Source of the DNA: an uncultured Butyrivibrio sp.
Lineage (GTDB): Bacteria; Bacillota; Clostridia; Lachnospirales; Lachnospiraceae
Assembly: GCA_946536145.1 (NCBI GenBank)
Contig: CAMNEA010000006.1
Span: 16,566-80,565, forward strand
Direction of reading: 5' to 3'
DNA length: 64,000 nt
Below are positions 36,516 through 45,654 of the stretch, in pieces. Within the stretch, counting starts at the first letter, position 1. Each line of letters opens with the position of its first letter. The position numbers and the translations under genes were made by a program. Below the pieces are notes generated by a model, which worked only from the letters and a program-made list of their open reading frames with translations, ran no database searches and was not told where the DNA came from.

Positions 36516-36568
36516 ATGACTAATGCGTTAAACTTTTGAACTTTAACGCGCTAGTCATCATTATATCA
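36516..36568 (-). promoter_or_regulatory. Extended -10 promoter overlapping a 43-base palindrome
   Basis: Minus strand TGATATAAT (36560-36568) is an extended -10. Its start site lies inside the palindrome ATGACTA-GCGTTAAA / TTTAACGC-TAGTCAT (36516-36558). On the minus strand the palindrome is followed by TTTTTT and then the GAAGGAG of the transporter gene. It could be a repressor operator or a 5'-end transcription attenuator. Confidence 0.6.
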
Positions 36569-36647
36569 TGTAATCAGAAATTTGCACTCAGATTTTAATC
36601 CATTCTCTTCTTTTGTTTTATTAAGGATTTTTCAGCAATGAAATTAC

Positions 36648-36656
36648 TGTTATAAT
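36648..36656 (+). promoter_or_regulatory. Extended -10 promoter of the LRR gene
   Basis: TGTTATAAT, an exact TGnTATAAT element 77 bases before ATG 36734. Confidence 0.6.
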
Positions 36657-36733
36657 ATGATTAAAGGGTCAAAAATAAATTTTGCCCCTTACCGAAGCTT
36701 TAGTTGAATGATCTTTCTACGGAGGTAACAGCT

Positions 36734-38266
36734 ATGAGAAAGGCGATTTTGGCTTTATTTGTAACCATGTTTTTTGTGCTGGCATTTGACAGGCTCCCGG
36801 TCAGTGCTGCCAATATTGTTGAAAACAAGACAGAAGCCGATATAACCTGGACATTCTACGACAACGGGCTTCTTGATCTGAGACAGGCCTACAACAAGAA
36901 TACCGGTAAAACTCTTACCTTTGGCAAGTATAAATCCAGGGTAAAATCAGTTGTAATCCAGCCCGGCGTCGAGAAGATCCCCTACGATACCTTTACCGGA
37001 TACACCAATTTAAAGAGTGTCAGAATGTCTGACTCAGTCCATGAGATCGGTGATTTTTCAGGGTGCACCAGTTTAAAGAGTATAACGTTTCCGGACTCTG
37101 TCAATAAAATGGGCAACTTCACAGGGTGTACTTCCCTAAAGAGCGTAACCCTGTCCAAATCCCTTCTGAAAATCGGCAATTTCACAAACTGCAAGAGTCT
37201 GACGAGCATAACCATACCTCTTTCAGCTCATAAAATCGGCGACTTCTCGGGGTGCTCTTCTCTGACTGGCATAACTATTCCGAACTCAGTTGAAAAGATG
37301 GGTAATTTCACAGGATGTACTTCCCTAAAGAAGGTAACCATGTCCAACTCCATAGTAAAGATGGGGGATTTCTCCGGATGTACTTCACTTACCTCTATCA
37401 ACATCCCTCTATCTGTTCATGAGGTAGGAAGTTTCTCAGGATGCACGAGCCTTAAGACGATTTCGATTCCGCTTTCAGTCTCCAAGATCACAGATTTCTC
37501 AGGATGCACCCGTCTTAAGAACGTGACACTTCCTAATGCTCTTTGTGATGAAATAATTGCAGACGGTTCCATTTTTAATAAATTCATTGATACGCCCTGG
37601 CTTAACAACAGGTATGACAGTGACACGATAATCCAGGGCATGCGCAAAACAGACCCAACTTATGGCATTGTCAGAAACAAAGGAACCACTATTAAGGATG
37701 CCGCAACCGGCTATAAATATTTAGTAATCTCTGACAAGAGCAGCTCTCCCACTGTAAGCTTTAAGGCAGCTTCGTCCAAGGCTTCGGCCATCACCATCCC
37801 TGATTCTTTCAGGATAAGCGGCATCACCTACAAAGTAACTGAGGTAAACGCAAAAGCTCTGAAAAACAACAAAAAGGTAAAAACTGTCAAACTTGGAAAG
37901 AACATTTCAAAGATACGAAGCGAAGCTTTTTACGGTTGCACCAATCTCACCGAAATAAAGATGGATGCAAAGCTTACGGAAATCGAATCCTTTGCCTTAT
38001 ATGGCTGCACATCCCTGACGGAGCTCACATTGCCGTCAAAGACATCGAAACTTGGAGAGAAGTTTGCCGGAAACTGCAAAAAAATGAAGACGCTTACCGT
38101 TAAATCTACCGCGATGACCAAACAGACCCTTTCAGATAATGCCTTTTCAAAAACAGGCGTAACAGTAAAGGTCAAAGTTCCAAGTGGCAAGGTCAGCTCC
38201 TATACTTCTCTTTTCCGTAAAAAGGGACTTTCCAAAAAAGTCAAGGTTCAGGCCACAGGTAAATAA
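36734..38266 (+). CDS. Secreted leucine-rich-repeat protein (BspA-like)
   Basis: I start at ATG 36734 (MRKAILALF), seven bases after GGAGGT, not the track start; 510 residues. A signal peptide ends near PVSAAN. Residues about 85-270 hold nine or so 22-23-residue LRR_5 repeats (FSGCTSLKSITIPLSV-type units), and about 370-460 a second set. No LPxTG signal or C-terminal membrane anchor is visible, so it is probably released or held by wall binding. BspA-like proteins commonly bind host or mucus proteins in other bacteria. It has its own promoter and terminator. Confidence 0.87.
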   Translation: MRKAILALFVTMFFVLAFDRLPVSAANIVENKTEADITWTFYDNGLLDLRQAYNKNTGKTLTFGKYKSRVKSVVIQPGVEKIPYDTFTGYTNLKSVRMSDSVHEIGDFSGCTSLKSITFPDSVNKMGNFTGCTSLKSVTLSKSLLKIGNFTNCKSLTSITIPLSAHKIGDFSGCSSLTGITIPNSVEKMGNFTGCTSLKKVTMSNSIVKMGDFSGCTSLTSINIPLSVHEVGSFSGCTSLKTISIPLSVSKITDFSGCTRLKNVTLPNALCDEIIADGSIFNKFIDTPWLNNRYDSDTIIQGMRKTDPTYGIVRNKGTTIKDAATGYKYLVISDKSSSPTVSFKAASSKASAITIPDSFRISGITYKVTEVNAKALKNNKKVKTVKLGKNISKIRSEAFYGCTNLTEIKMDAKLTEIESFALYGCTSLTELTLPSKTSKLGEKFAGNCKKMKTLTVKSTAMTKQTLSDNAFSKTGVTVKVKVPSGKVSSYTSLFRKKGLSKKVKVQATGK

Positions 38267-38280
38267 CAACGTCATTATTA

Positions 38281-38353
38281 AAGGAGGCTCCTCCATCTAT
38301 TCTGTACCGGCTTAAGCACCGTATACAACATAGATGGAGGAGCCCCTTTTTAA
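38281..38353 (+). terminator. Long-stem terminator after the LRR gene
   Basis: GGCTCCTCCATCTAT pairs with ATAGATGGAGGAGCC, with an additional imperfect inner stem, followed by CCTTTTTAA. Confidence 0.85.
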
Positions 38354-38382
38354 TTATTCATATAAAGCTTTTTGTCAGTTGC

Positions 38383-39927
38383 TCAATCCTTGTCATTAAG
38401 ATCAAGGAACTCAAACTCTGAATCAAGGTCATATACATCAGACACAATATTTCTTGGTTTGCGCCTTGCACCCTCTCTGGATGCACCGCCCTCCTCAGAA
38501 TTCCTGTAGGATGAACGTCTTACCTGTCTGTCATCGTCCTCTTCGCTTCTCCTGGTCTGTCTTACAGGTCTGTCTTCTGTGGAACGTCTTACAGGTCTTT
38601 CCTCTGTCTGACGTCTTGCTCCTCTGTCCTCGGTAGCACGTCTTGCACTTCTGTTGTCATCATCGTACTCAGAAGCAGGTCTCTTATTCCTTACAGGTCT
38701 CTCCTCGAATTCCTCATCTCTTCTGGTCTGTCTCTGAGGTCTTGCTGCGCGATCAGCCTCTTCTCTTGAAGGCTTTACTGTGCGCTCCTCTGAAACAGGT
38801 CTCTTGGCTCTCGGTGCAGGCTCTTCCTCCTCGTCATCGCGGGCTCTCTTTCTTGCAGGCTTGGAATAACGATCGTACTCCTCTTCTTCGTCTACATCCT
38901 CGTAATATGACTCGCGAAGCTTAAGTGCAAGAAGGATCATTCCAACTACAAGTGCTGCAATTACAACTGCAAGAATAACAAGTACGGTCTTGTAGGTATT
39001 GTTGGTCTTGGTAAGATTGCCAACCTCATCGCTGCTCTTGGCTGCCTCAATAAGCTCATTGACCTTAACTCTGTAACCACCTACGTTGTCATACAGATAC
39101 CAGATTCCGTTACCTGAATCATCTGTTGAATAAACAAGTGAATATGTGCCATCTCCGGCTTCGCTTGTAGTAGCTGAGCCTGAGTCAGAACCTGATTCCT
39201 CGCTGCCCTCCTGCTCTTCTTCGCCTTCTGATGCCTCGCCTTCGCCGCCTTCAGGAGCTTCGCCTTCTGCGTTCTCGCCGCCCTCAGAACCATCTGAAGG
39301 TGCTGCATCACCGAGCTCAAGGAGATCGCCTCTTATGAATCCGGTCTTGTTGCTGCTTCCGAAAGTAACCTGATACCAGGTCTTGTTATCTGAACCTGTT
39401 GCCTCACCGGTAACAGTTACTGTATCGCCCTTGGATACCTTGCCGACAGAATCATATCCGGTTCCTGCGCCCTGTCTTACATTGGCGCTGTCTGTTGTGA
39501 TAGTTGCAGATTTGGGATCAACAGTTGTAACTGTAGTTGCAGGAAGTGAAGCTGCAGCCGCATTTGACTCTGTTGTATTTGACTTGGTAGTCGTTGCAAC
39601 CTCTGAAGATGCGGATGAACCACCTTTTTTGTCCACCAGATCACTTCTTACATAACCAAAATCTGTCTTGTTGACGCGGATCTTGTACCAGGTATAGCCT
39701 GAAGCATCTGATGCCTCATCAACTATTTCCACTGTGTCTCCGCTCTTAAGGCTTGATACCTGTGACGCCGTTGTACTTGCAGATGATCTTACCTTAACAT
39801 TAGCAGATGAAACTGTTCCTGTTGTCTCTGTATAGGCAAAAGACATAACTCCTGCCGATACAAATAAAGCTCCCGAAACAACCACGGAAAGTCCCAATGA
39901 AATAAGCCTCTTTCCAAGATTTTTCAT
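38383..39927 (-). CDS. Single-pass membrane protein with two extracellular SH3 domains and Arg/Glu-rich tail
   Basis: 514 residues. A signal or first membrane segment (about 8-32) is followed by two bacterial SH3_3 domains (about 36-100 and 140-205; ANVKVRSSASTTASQV, ANVRQGAGTGYDSVGKVSKG) that usually bind cell wall. A Glu/Gly/Ser-rich linker and a second membrane segment (about 312-332) follow. The cytoplasmic tail of about 180 residues is rich in Arg, Glu and Asp with repeated RPVR/RRSTEDRP units. GGAGGAG precedes ATG; it begins only two bases after the purD stop, so it is co-transcribed with purine genes, an odd partner. Its role is unknown. Confidence 0.85.
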   Translation of the reverse strand: MKNLGKRLISLGLSVVVSGALFVSAGVMSFAYTETTGTVSSANVKVRSSASTTASQVSSLKSGDTVEIVDEASDASGYTWYKIRVNKTDFGYVRSDLVDKKGGSSASSEVATTTKSNTTESNAAAASLPATTVTTVDPKSATITTDSANVRQGAGTGYDSVGKVSKGDTVTVTGEATGSDNKTWYQVTFGSSNKTGFIRGDLLELGDAAPSDGSEGGENAEGEAPEGGEGEASEGEEEQEGSEESGSDSGSATTSEAGDGTYSLVYSTDDSGNGIWYLYDNVGGYRVKVNELIEAAKSSDEVGNLTKTNNTYKTVLVILAVVIAALVVGMILLALKLRESYYEDVDEEEEYDRYSKPARKRARDDEEEEPAPRAKRPVSEERTVKPSREEADRAARPQRQTRRDEEFEERPVRNKRPASEYDDDNRSARRATEDRGARRQTEERPVRRSTEDRPVRQTRRSEEDDDRQVRRSSYRNSEEGGASREGARRKPRNIVSDVYDLDSEFEFLDLNDKD

Positions 39928-39929
39928 TT

Positions 39930-41207
39930 TTACTCCTCCATTTCCTCAATTGCCTTGCCAATATCATGGCGCATGTACTTATTCTCAAAGTTGACCCACT
40001 CAGTTGCTTCGTAGGCCTTTCTGCGTGCCTCTTTAAGTGTGTCGCCCTTAGCAGTTATTCCAAGCACTCTTCCGCCATTGGTGACAATTCCCTCCGGCGT
40101 CTTTTTTGTGCCTGCGTGAAAACAATAGTATCCATCTTTTCCCTTGAAATTGTCAAGTCCTGTTATCAGCTTGCCCTTCTCATAGCTGAGCGGATAGCCG
40201 TCACTTGCAAGGACAACACATACTGTCGCCTTGTCCTCAAACTCAAGTTCAAAATCCTCGAGTGTTCCGTCTATGCATGCGTCACAGACATCAATTATAT
40301 CAGACTTAAGTCTCGGAAGCACTACCTGGGCCTCCGGATCACCAAATCTTGCATTGTACTCAAGAACCTTGGGTCCGTCCTCAGTAAGCATAAGTCCAAA
40401 GAAAATAACTCCTTTAAACTCTCTTCCCTCTTTTGCCATAGCCTCAACGGTTCTGCCATAGATGTTCTCTCTGCAGAACTTGTCGACTTCCTCTGTATAG
40501 AAGGGGCTTGGTGAAAAGTTGCCCATTCCGCCTGTATTAAGGCCGGTGTCTCCGTCTCCTGCCCTCTTGTGATCCTGGGCACTTGACATGAGCTTGTAGG
40601 TCTTGCCGTCGACAAAAGACAGCACTGAGACCTCGCGGCCTGTCATAAATTCTTCGATGACCATCTTACTGCCTGCATCTCCGAACTTTTTATCCTGCAT
40701 TATCTGCTTAACTCCGGCGAGAGCCTCTTCCTTGTCATTGCAGATCAGCACGCCCTTACCAAGAGCCAGGCCGTCTGCCTTGAGAACAATCGGAAATTTG
40801 CTGCTCTCCAAATATTTAATGGCATCATCAGCGTTATCAAATGTCTCGTAGGTCGCTGTCGGGATGCCGTACTTTTTCATAAGATCCTTGGAAAAAGCCT
40901 TGCTGCCCTCAAGAATTGCAGCGTTCTTCCTCGGTCCGAAGACTCTGAGTCCCTCCGCTTCAAAGGCATCTACAATACCGCCTACAAGCGGATCGTCCAT
41001 ACCCACAATCGTGAGGTCGATCTCTTTTTCCCTGGCAAATGCCACCAGTTTATCAAACTCCATGGGAGTTATGGGAACGCATTCAGCAAGCTCAGCAATG
41101 CCGCCGTTGCCCGGTGCACAATAAATTTTGTCTACCCTGCTGCTCCTGGAAACGGCCTCGGCAATAGCATGCTCCCTGCCGCCTCCTCCAACAATCAAAA
41201 CTTTCAT
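39930..41207 (-). CDS. purD: Phosphoribosylamine-glycine ligase
   Basis: GAR synthetase, second step of purine synthesis: joins glycine to phosphoribosylamine using ATP. The 425-residue ATP-grasp enzyme shows VLIVGGGGREHAI at the N-terminus, GLALGKGV in the ATP-binding loop, EEFMTGREVSVL, NTGGMGNFSPSPF and EYNARFGDPEAQ. Its ATG overlaps the purN stop by four bases, implying coupled translation. Last of the purE-M-N-D run. Confidence 0.96.
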   Translation of the reverse strand: MKVLIVGGGGREHAIAEAVSRSSRVDKIYCAPGNGGIAELAECVPITPMEFDKLVAFAREKEIDLTIVGMDDPLVGGIVDAFEAEGLRVFGPRKNAAILEGSKAFSKDLMKKYGIPTATYETFDNADDAIKYLESSKFPIVLKADGLALGKGVLICNDKEEALAGVKQIMQDKKFGDAGSKMVIEEFMTGREVSVLSFVDGKTYKLMSSAQDHKRAGDGDTGLNTGGMGNFSPSPFYTEEVDKFCRENIYGRTVEAMAKEGREFKGVIFFGLMLTEDGPKVLEYNARFGDPEAQVVLPRLKSDIIDVCDACIDGTLEDFELEFEDKATVCVVLASDGYPLSYEKGKLITGLDNFKGKDGYYCFHAGTKKTPEGIVTNGGRVLGITAKGDTLKEARRKAYEATEWVNFENKYMRHDIGKAIEEMEE

Positions 41208-41872
41208 CTTCCCTCTTCTCCTGTGATCCCCGGCAGAATATCACTGTCATATCCAGCCACAATAACTTTGTTACCGTCTACACTGACCTTCCCCTGCGCA
41301 ATAAGATCGATTGCCATGGGAAGCAGTTTCCACTCCGCCTCTTCCATAATGCGCCTCTGAAGGCTCTCAGGCGTATCATCATCTCTCACCATTACAGGCT
41401 TTTGAAGAATAATAGGCCCTGTATCCGTGCCCTCGTCCACAAAGTGAACGGTAGCTCCCGATACCCTTGCGCCCCTCTCAAGCACCTTCTTGTGAACACC
41501 CAGACCATAATAACCTGTTCCACAGAAAGATGGAATAAGAGATGGATGGATATTGATTATCCTGTTCCTAAATGCCCTTACTACGCTCTCAGGAATGACC
41601 ACAAGACATCCCGCAAGTACAATAAGATCCGGATCCGCCTCTTTTAAAAGCTGCAAAAGGGCTATATTGAAATCATCCCTTGTCGCATAATCTTTTGGAC
41701 TGATGCAGGCTGTAGGTATCCCCGCCGTCCTGGCTCTCTCCAGAGCATAGGCTCCGGGGTTATTGCTGTATACCATACATATCTGCGTATTTCTTATTGT
41801 CCCGTTTTTAATTCCATCAATGATAGCCTGGAGGTTGGTCCCGCCTCCTGACACCAGAACAGCTATTCTCAT
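41204..41872 (-). CDS. purN: Phosphoribosylglycinamide formyltransferase
   Basis: GART: transfers a formyl group from 10-formyltetrahydrofolate to GAR. 222 residues. The sequence opens VLVSGGGTNLQAIIDG; catalytic Asn-His-Asp positions appear in RIINIHPSLIPSFCG and HFVDEGTDTGPII. It overlaps purM (ATGA) and purD (ATGA), so the three are translationally coupled. Confidence 0.95.
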   Translation of the reverse strand: MRIAVLVSGGGTNLQAIIDGIKNGTIRNTQICMVYSNNPGAYALERARTAGIPTACISPKDYATRDDFNIALLQLLKEADPDLIVLAGCLVVIPESVVRAFRNRIINIHPSLIPSFCGTGYYGLGVHKKVLERGARVSGATVHFVDEGTDTGPIILQKPVMVRDDDTPESLQRRIMEEAEWKLLPMAIDLIAQGKVSVDGNKVIVAGYDSDILPGITGEEGR

Positions 41873-42900
41873 ATCAGATCTACACCCTTTTCACCGGCTT
41901 TAACGTTTCCAACTACAAATGCCCTGTCACCTGCTGCCTCTATAGCTCTTATCGCAGCATCAGCATCGGAAGGATCAAAAGCAAGAACCATTCCAAGGCC
42001 CATATTGTAGGTATTGTACATCATCCGCTCTTCTATGCCGCCCTTTTGCTGCATGAGCTTAAAGATCGCCGGCACCTCATAGCTGTCCTTCCTGACGACA
42101 GCTCTCATCCCATCGGGAAGCATCCTCGGGATGTTCTCATAGAAGCCGCCGCCCGTGATGTGGCTTGCTCCCTTTACCCTGATCCCTGCAGATTTGAGGG
42201 ACTTCATCATCTTTACATATATTCTTGTAGGAGTAAGAAGGCACTCCCCAAGCGTCATACCAAGTTCGTCGTAGTAGGTATTAAGGCTTTCAACGGTCAT
42301 GTCAAATACCTTGCGCACAAGAGAGAATCCATTGGAATGGACGCCGCTTGAAGCGACACCTATCAGCACATCGCCATCAGCAATAGTGCTGCCGTCGATC
42401 ATGTCCTTCCTGTCGACAACTCCCACTGTAAATCCTGCTACATCATACTCATCCTCAGGCATGAGCCCAGGATGCTCTGCGGTCTCGCCGCCAATAAGCG
42501 CACAGTCCGACTGCTTGCAGCCATCAGCCACACCCTTGACGATCTGTGCAATCTTGTCAGGTTCATTCCTGCCACATGCTATATAATCCAGGAAAAAGAG
42601 CGGCTCGCCGCCTGCGCAGGCAACGTCGTTGACACACATTGCCACAGCATCTATTCCTATTGTATCGTGCTTATCAAGTAAAAACGCAAGTTTGATCTTG
42701 GTTCCGACTCCGTCGGTTCCGGACAAAAGTACCGGGTCCTCCATGTCCTTGATCCCCTTCATGGAGAAGGCTCCCGAAAACCCTCCAAGACCTCCGAGTA
42801 CCTCGGGTCTCATGGTCTCCTTAACATACCCCTTTATCAGTTCCACTGACTTATATCCGGCCTCTATATCAACGCCGGCTGTCTTGTAATCCAGTGCCAT
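41869..42900 (-). CDS. purM: Phosphoribosylformylglycinamidine cyclo-ligase (AIR synthetase)
   Basis: Closes the imidazole ring to give AIR, using ATP. 343 residues of the PurM/HypE fold: GGFSGAFSMKG, LLSGTDGVGTKIKLAF, DAVAMCVNDVACAGGEPLFF, GGETAEHPG, and AGFTVGVVDR. AGGGAGAGAG precedes ATG. It begins 50 bases after the purE stop. No purL, purF or purH is present in the window, so other steps must be encoded elsewhere. Confidence 0.96.
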   Translation of the reverse strand: MALDYKTAGVDIEAGYKSVELIKGYVKETMRPEVLGGLGGFSGAFSMKGIKDMEDPVLLSGTDGVGTKIKLAFLLDKHDTIGIDAVAMCVNDVACAGGEPLFFLDYIACGRNEPDKIAQIVKGVADGCKQSDCALIGGETAEHPGLMPEDEYDVAGFTVGVVDRKDMIDGSTIADGDVLIGVASSGVHSNGFSLVRKVFDMTVESLNTYYDELGMTLGECLLTPTRIYVKMMKSLKSAGIRVKGASHITGGGFYENIPRMLPDGMRAVVRKDSYEVPAIFKLMQQKGGIEERMMYNTYNMGLGMVLAFDPSDADAAIRAIEAAGDRAFVVGNVKAGEKGVDLI

Positions 42901-42950
42901 CCTCTCTCCCTTCGCATAAACAATGTAGTGACAGGTAACTTACCAATATC

Positions 42951-43451
42951 TTAATAGTTCTTATAGCCTACTTCCTGAAGTCTCTCATCCTTCTCTACAA
43001 CTGCTTCCTTTAAGGATCTGCTGTACTCCTTGAGTTTTGCAAGCAGCTCATCATCACCTGTTGCCAGTATCTTGGCAGCAAGGAGCGCCGCGTTTGCTCC
43101 TCCGTTTATCGCCACGGTCGCCACAGGAATTCCTGTTGGCATCTGGACTATGCTGTAAAGAGAGTCCCTTCCGCCAAGCGATGTGGTGTGCATAGGTATA
43201 CCAATGACAGGCAGCGGAAAAATAGCCGCGCACATTCCCGGCAGATGAGCTGCCATTCCTGCACCTGCTATGATAACCTTAAATCCCTTCTCCTCTGCGC
43301 TTTTTGCATATTCAAAAAACTCATCGGGCTCTCTGTGCGCCGAGATAATACGCATCTCATAGCTTATCCCAAGCTGCTCCAGAATATCTGCCGCCTTACT
43401 CATCACGGGCATATCCGAATCACTGCCCATCACAATCCCAACCTGTGCCAT
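42951..43451 (-). CDS. purE: 5-(carboxyamino)imidazole ribonucleotide mutase (class I PurE)
   Basis: Shifts CO2 on the AIR ring to give CAIR. 166 residues. It has the class I signature: MGSDSDMPVM, ISAHREPDEFFEYAK, and the AGAGMAAHLPGMCAA loop. GAGGAGAGAG precedes ATG. It is the first gene of the purE-M-N-D-SH3 unit. A class I PurE normally needs PurK to make its substrate; no purK lies beside it. Confidence 0.95.
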   Translation of the reverse strand: MAQVGIVMGSDSDMPVMSKAADILEQLGISYEMRIISAHREPDEFFEYAKSAEEKGFKVIIAGAGMAAHLPGMCAAIFPLPVIGIPMHTTSLGGRDSLYSIVQMPTGIPVATVAINGGANAALLAAKILATGDDELLAKLKEYSRSLKEAVVEKDERLQEVGYKNY

Positions 43452-43498
43452 ACTCTCTCCTCATTTTAATATTCTATATCTTGACAGTCGTATAATAA

Positions 43499-43517
43499 CA
43501 CAATACAAAATATTGTG
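43499..43517. promoter_or_regulatory. Inverted repeat upstream of purE
   Basis: CACAATA-CAAAA-TATTGTG, a perfect 7-base inverted repeat 48 bases before purE, beside a possible minus-strand -10 (TATTAT). It could be an operator; it does not match the CGAAC-type PurR box I know. Confidence 0.35.
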
Positions 43518-43550
43518 CCACATTTTTTACAAAAAATTTAACATTTAAAA

Positions 43551-45653
43551 TTATGCTTCATCAAGCGGTATATTAAGCTCCTCCGTGCCAGGAAGAACAA
43601 ACCTTCCGTCCTTTATCACAGTCACGAAGCTGCCGTCCTGCCTGACCGCCCTGATCTCCCCAAGTTCGTCGTAGGGAATCGTAATATCGGTGTGGCAAAA
43701 GAAATATGCCTTGTCGGGATCGGTCTTTCTATTAATAGAAACCTCATTGTCCCTGGCAACTATAGCCTTGCCATCCGGGTTGTATGTACAGTTGTCCTCT
43801 TCCTGTGAATAGCAGGTGTCGCCGACAGCAAAGTGCGGTCCTGTCTTTTCCGCGATCAGGATGGGGAGCTTCTCCTCAATTCCGTACTTCCTCGCAACCA
43901 CATACGCAAGCGTGTTGGTGCCTATCGCAAACTCTCCTATCGGAAGAGTCCTGTGTCCAAAGAGGATGTTGTCGTTTATATACTTTTTGTTCTCTTCCTC
44001 AGATTCAAAATTGGAACAGCTGTAGTCGGTGATCATGCCGTCCTTAAACTTTATTTCAAGGTTCTTAAAGAAGAGCCCCTCGAGGAATACTCCTGTCACA
44101 TGAAGCGTTCCTTCAGTTCCTGTCAGTCTGGGTGAGGTGAACACCTCTCCAACGGGGATGTTGACATCTGCCACACAGTTCTCAAAGTTCGTCTGGCTGC
44201 TCCTGTCATCAAGCTCGTGCAGCATGACCTTCATGCTTGTGTGATTCTCGCCCATTCCGGTTATGAGACAGTAGGAAGCCTCATCCAGGGCATCGACGAT
44301 TTTTTGCTGTATCCTCTGATATAACTTGTAGTCCAGAGTGTTGATCTTTACTATCTCGTCAAATATCTGCGCGTAGTTCTCACCTATCTCCGGCACAGGG
44401 AAAGAGATTATGGTAAAGCTCCTCTCTTTTCCTATAATATATTCATTCTGAATAAGAGATGCCTGCACCTTGTAGTCGCTGACCATCTTCTTCTGGGCTT
44501 TGTCAAATTTGAGTGCCATGGCATCGGTTGCAGGTGAAAAGGGCTTCTCGCCAAACACTTCTATGACAGCAGGTCCGCCAAAGAGCTTTGCTTCTTTTTT
44601 GTACTTTTCTCCGGCTGCCCGCACCGCTTCAAGTCTCCTGCTGACAAGAGCCTTGTCCAGTATCAGCGCGTCATCATCCTTGTGGTCATAGTCAAACTGC
44701 CTGTTGGGAACGGCTCCGTAGTATCCGGATCTCCTTGCACTTCCTCCCATGAAGAAACCTGACATAACCGCCCTGTAGATCGTGGTTTTAAGGCCGATCT
44801 TTTCAAAATTCTCAACTGCTTTCCTGACAATCCTCTCAAATCCGAGCTGGTAGATGATCGATACTGTCTTTTTGATAGTTATGTCCTTGCCGGTCATCTC
44901 AAAGCCGATGCGGTAGCCTTCGGTAAATGTCTCCGCCAGTCTGTCTATGTCCTTCTGAGGCAGGCTGTTTAAATACTGCGCAGCCCCAAGCTCGTTTTCC
45001 GATATATACTCCCCGAACCTGTAGAGATAGCGAAGGTCTGTAAGATCGCTGTTCATGATTATATCTCTTGCAAAAGAGACATCCGGGTCGACGATCGACG
45101 CAAACCTTGCCACTCTCTCCTGCTCTGCGTAGTCGCTGTAAAACCAGTACAGGATCTTCCGAAGTTCATCAAAAGAAGGAATGCCGGCTGCCTGATCCGC
45201 TGAAGCAAATACTCCGTACACCTCAAGGAACAGCTCAAGCCTTATCACGATCTCTTCAATGTTGCCCTCATAAGCAAAGCCAATAAGCGATCTAATCTCG
45301 AAGTAAAGAGATGATAAGAGCCTCCCATAGTCCCTGCCCAGTTTGTCTGACGCAAAAGACGGATTGCCATAACTTACTGCGTAGTTCTCCGGAAGGATAT
45401 CGCTGTAGAGTTCCTCATTCTTACCCTTTAGTTCCTCCCAGGATGCATCTGAAAGTCTTCCCTCCACAGCCTCATCAAGGATTCCAAGTATTGTAAGGAG
45501 AAACCTTGAGACACTCTTAAAGTAGTCATCAAATTCCTTCGCCTTGAGTTTTTCTTCGCCGATCTGTCTGATCCTCTCCTCGCAGAATGAGAGTCTCTGC
45601 TTCACAACATCTGCGCCTGTCTCAAATTCAAAATATAGTTCGTCACCGTTCAT
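43551..45653 (-). CDS. Metallo-aminopeptidase (M29-like) with long N-terminal extension
   Basis: 700 residues, against about 400 for usual M29 enzymes. The C-terminal 360 residues show the family's metal site in order: VPVGEVFTSP-type Glu, LGEFA-like PIGEFAIGTNTLAYVV, EKTGPHFAVGD and FFCHTDITI. The N-terminal 310 residues are helical and unfamiliar; they may set substrate entry or oligomerisation. No signal peptide, so cytoplasmic peptide breakdown is likely. Its ATG follows the upstream stop by one base and the only ribosome binding site is weak, suggesting coupled translation. It is the last gene of the pyrE unit. Confidence 0.82.
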   Translation of the reverse strand: MNGDELYFEFETGADVVKQRLSFCEERIRQIGEEKLKAKEFDDYFKSVSRFLLTILGILDEAVEGRLSDASWEELKGKNEELYSDILPENYAVSYGNPSFASDKLGRDYGRLLSSLYFEIRSLIGFAYEGNIEEIVIRLELFLEVYGVFASADQAAGIPSFDELRKILYWFYSDYAEQERVARFASIVDPDVSFARDIIMNSDLTDLRYLYRFGEYISENELGAAQYLNSLPQKDIDRLAETFTEGYRIGFEMTGKDITIKKTVSIIYQLGFERIVRKAVENFEKIGLKTTIYRAVMSGFFMGGSARRSGYYGAVPNRQFDYDHKDDDALILDKALVSRRLEAVRAAGEKYKKEAKLFGGPAVIEVFGEKPFSPATDAMALKFDKAQKKMVSDYKVQASLIQNEYIIGKERSFTIISFPVPEIGENYAQIFDEIVKINTLDYKLYQRIQQKIVDALDEASYCLITGMGENHTSMKVMLHELDDRSSQTNFENCVADVNIPVGEVFTSPRLTGTEGTLHVTGVFLEGLFFKNLEIKFKDGMITDYSCSNFESEEENKKYINDNILFGHRTLPIGEFAIGTNTLAYVVARKYGIEEKLPILIAEKTGPHFAVGDTCYSQEEDNCTYNPDGKAIVARDNEVSINRKTDPDKAYFFCHTDITIPYDELGEIRAVRQDGSFVTVIKDGRFVLPGTEELNIPLDEA

Positions 45654-45654
45654 A

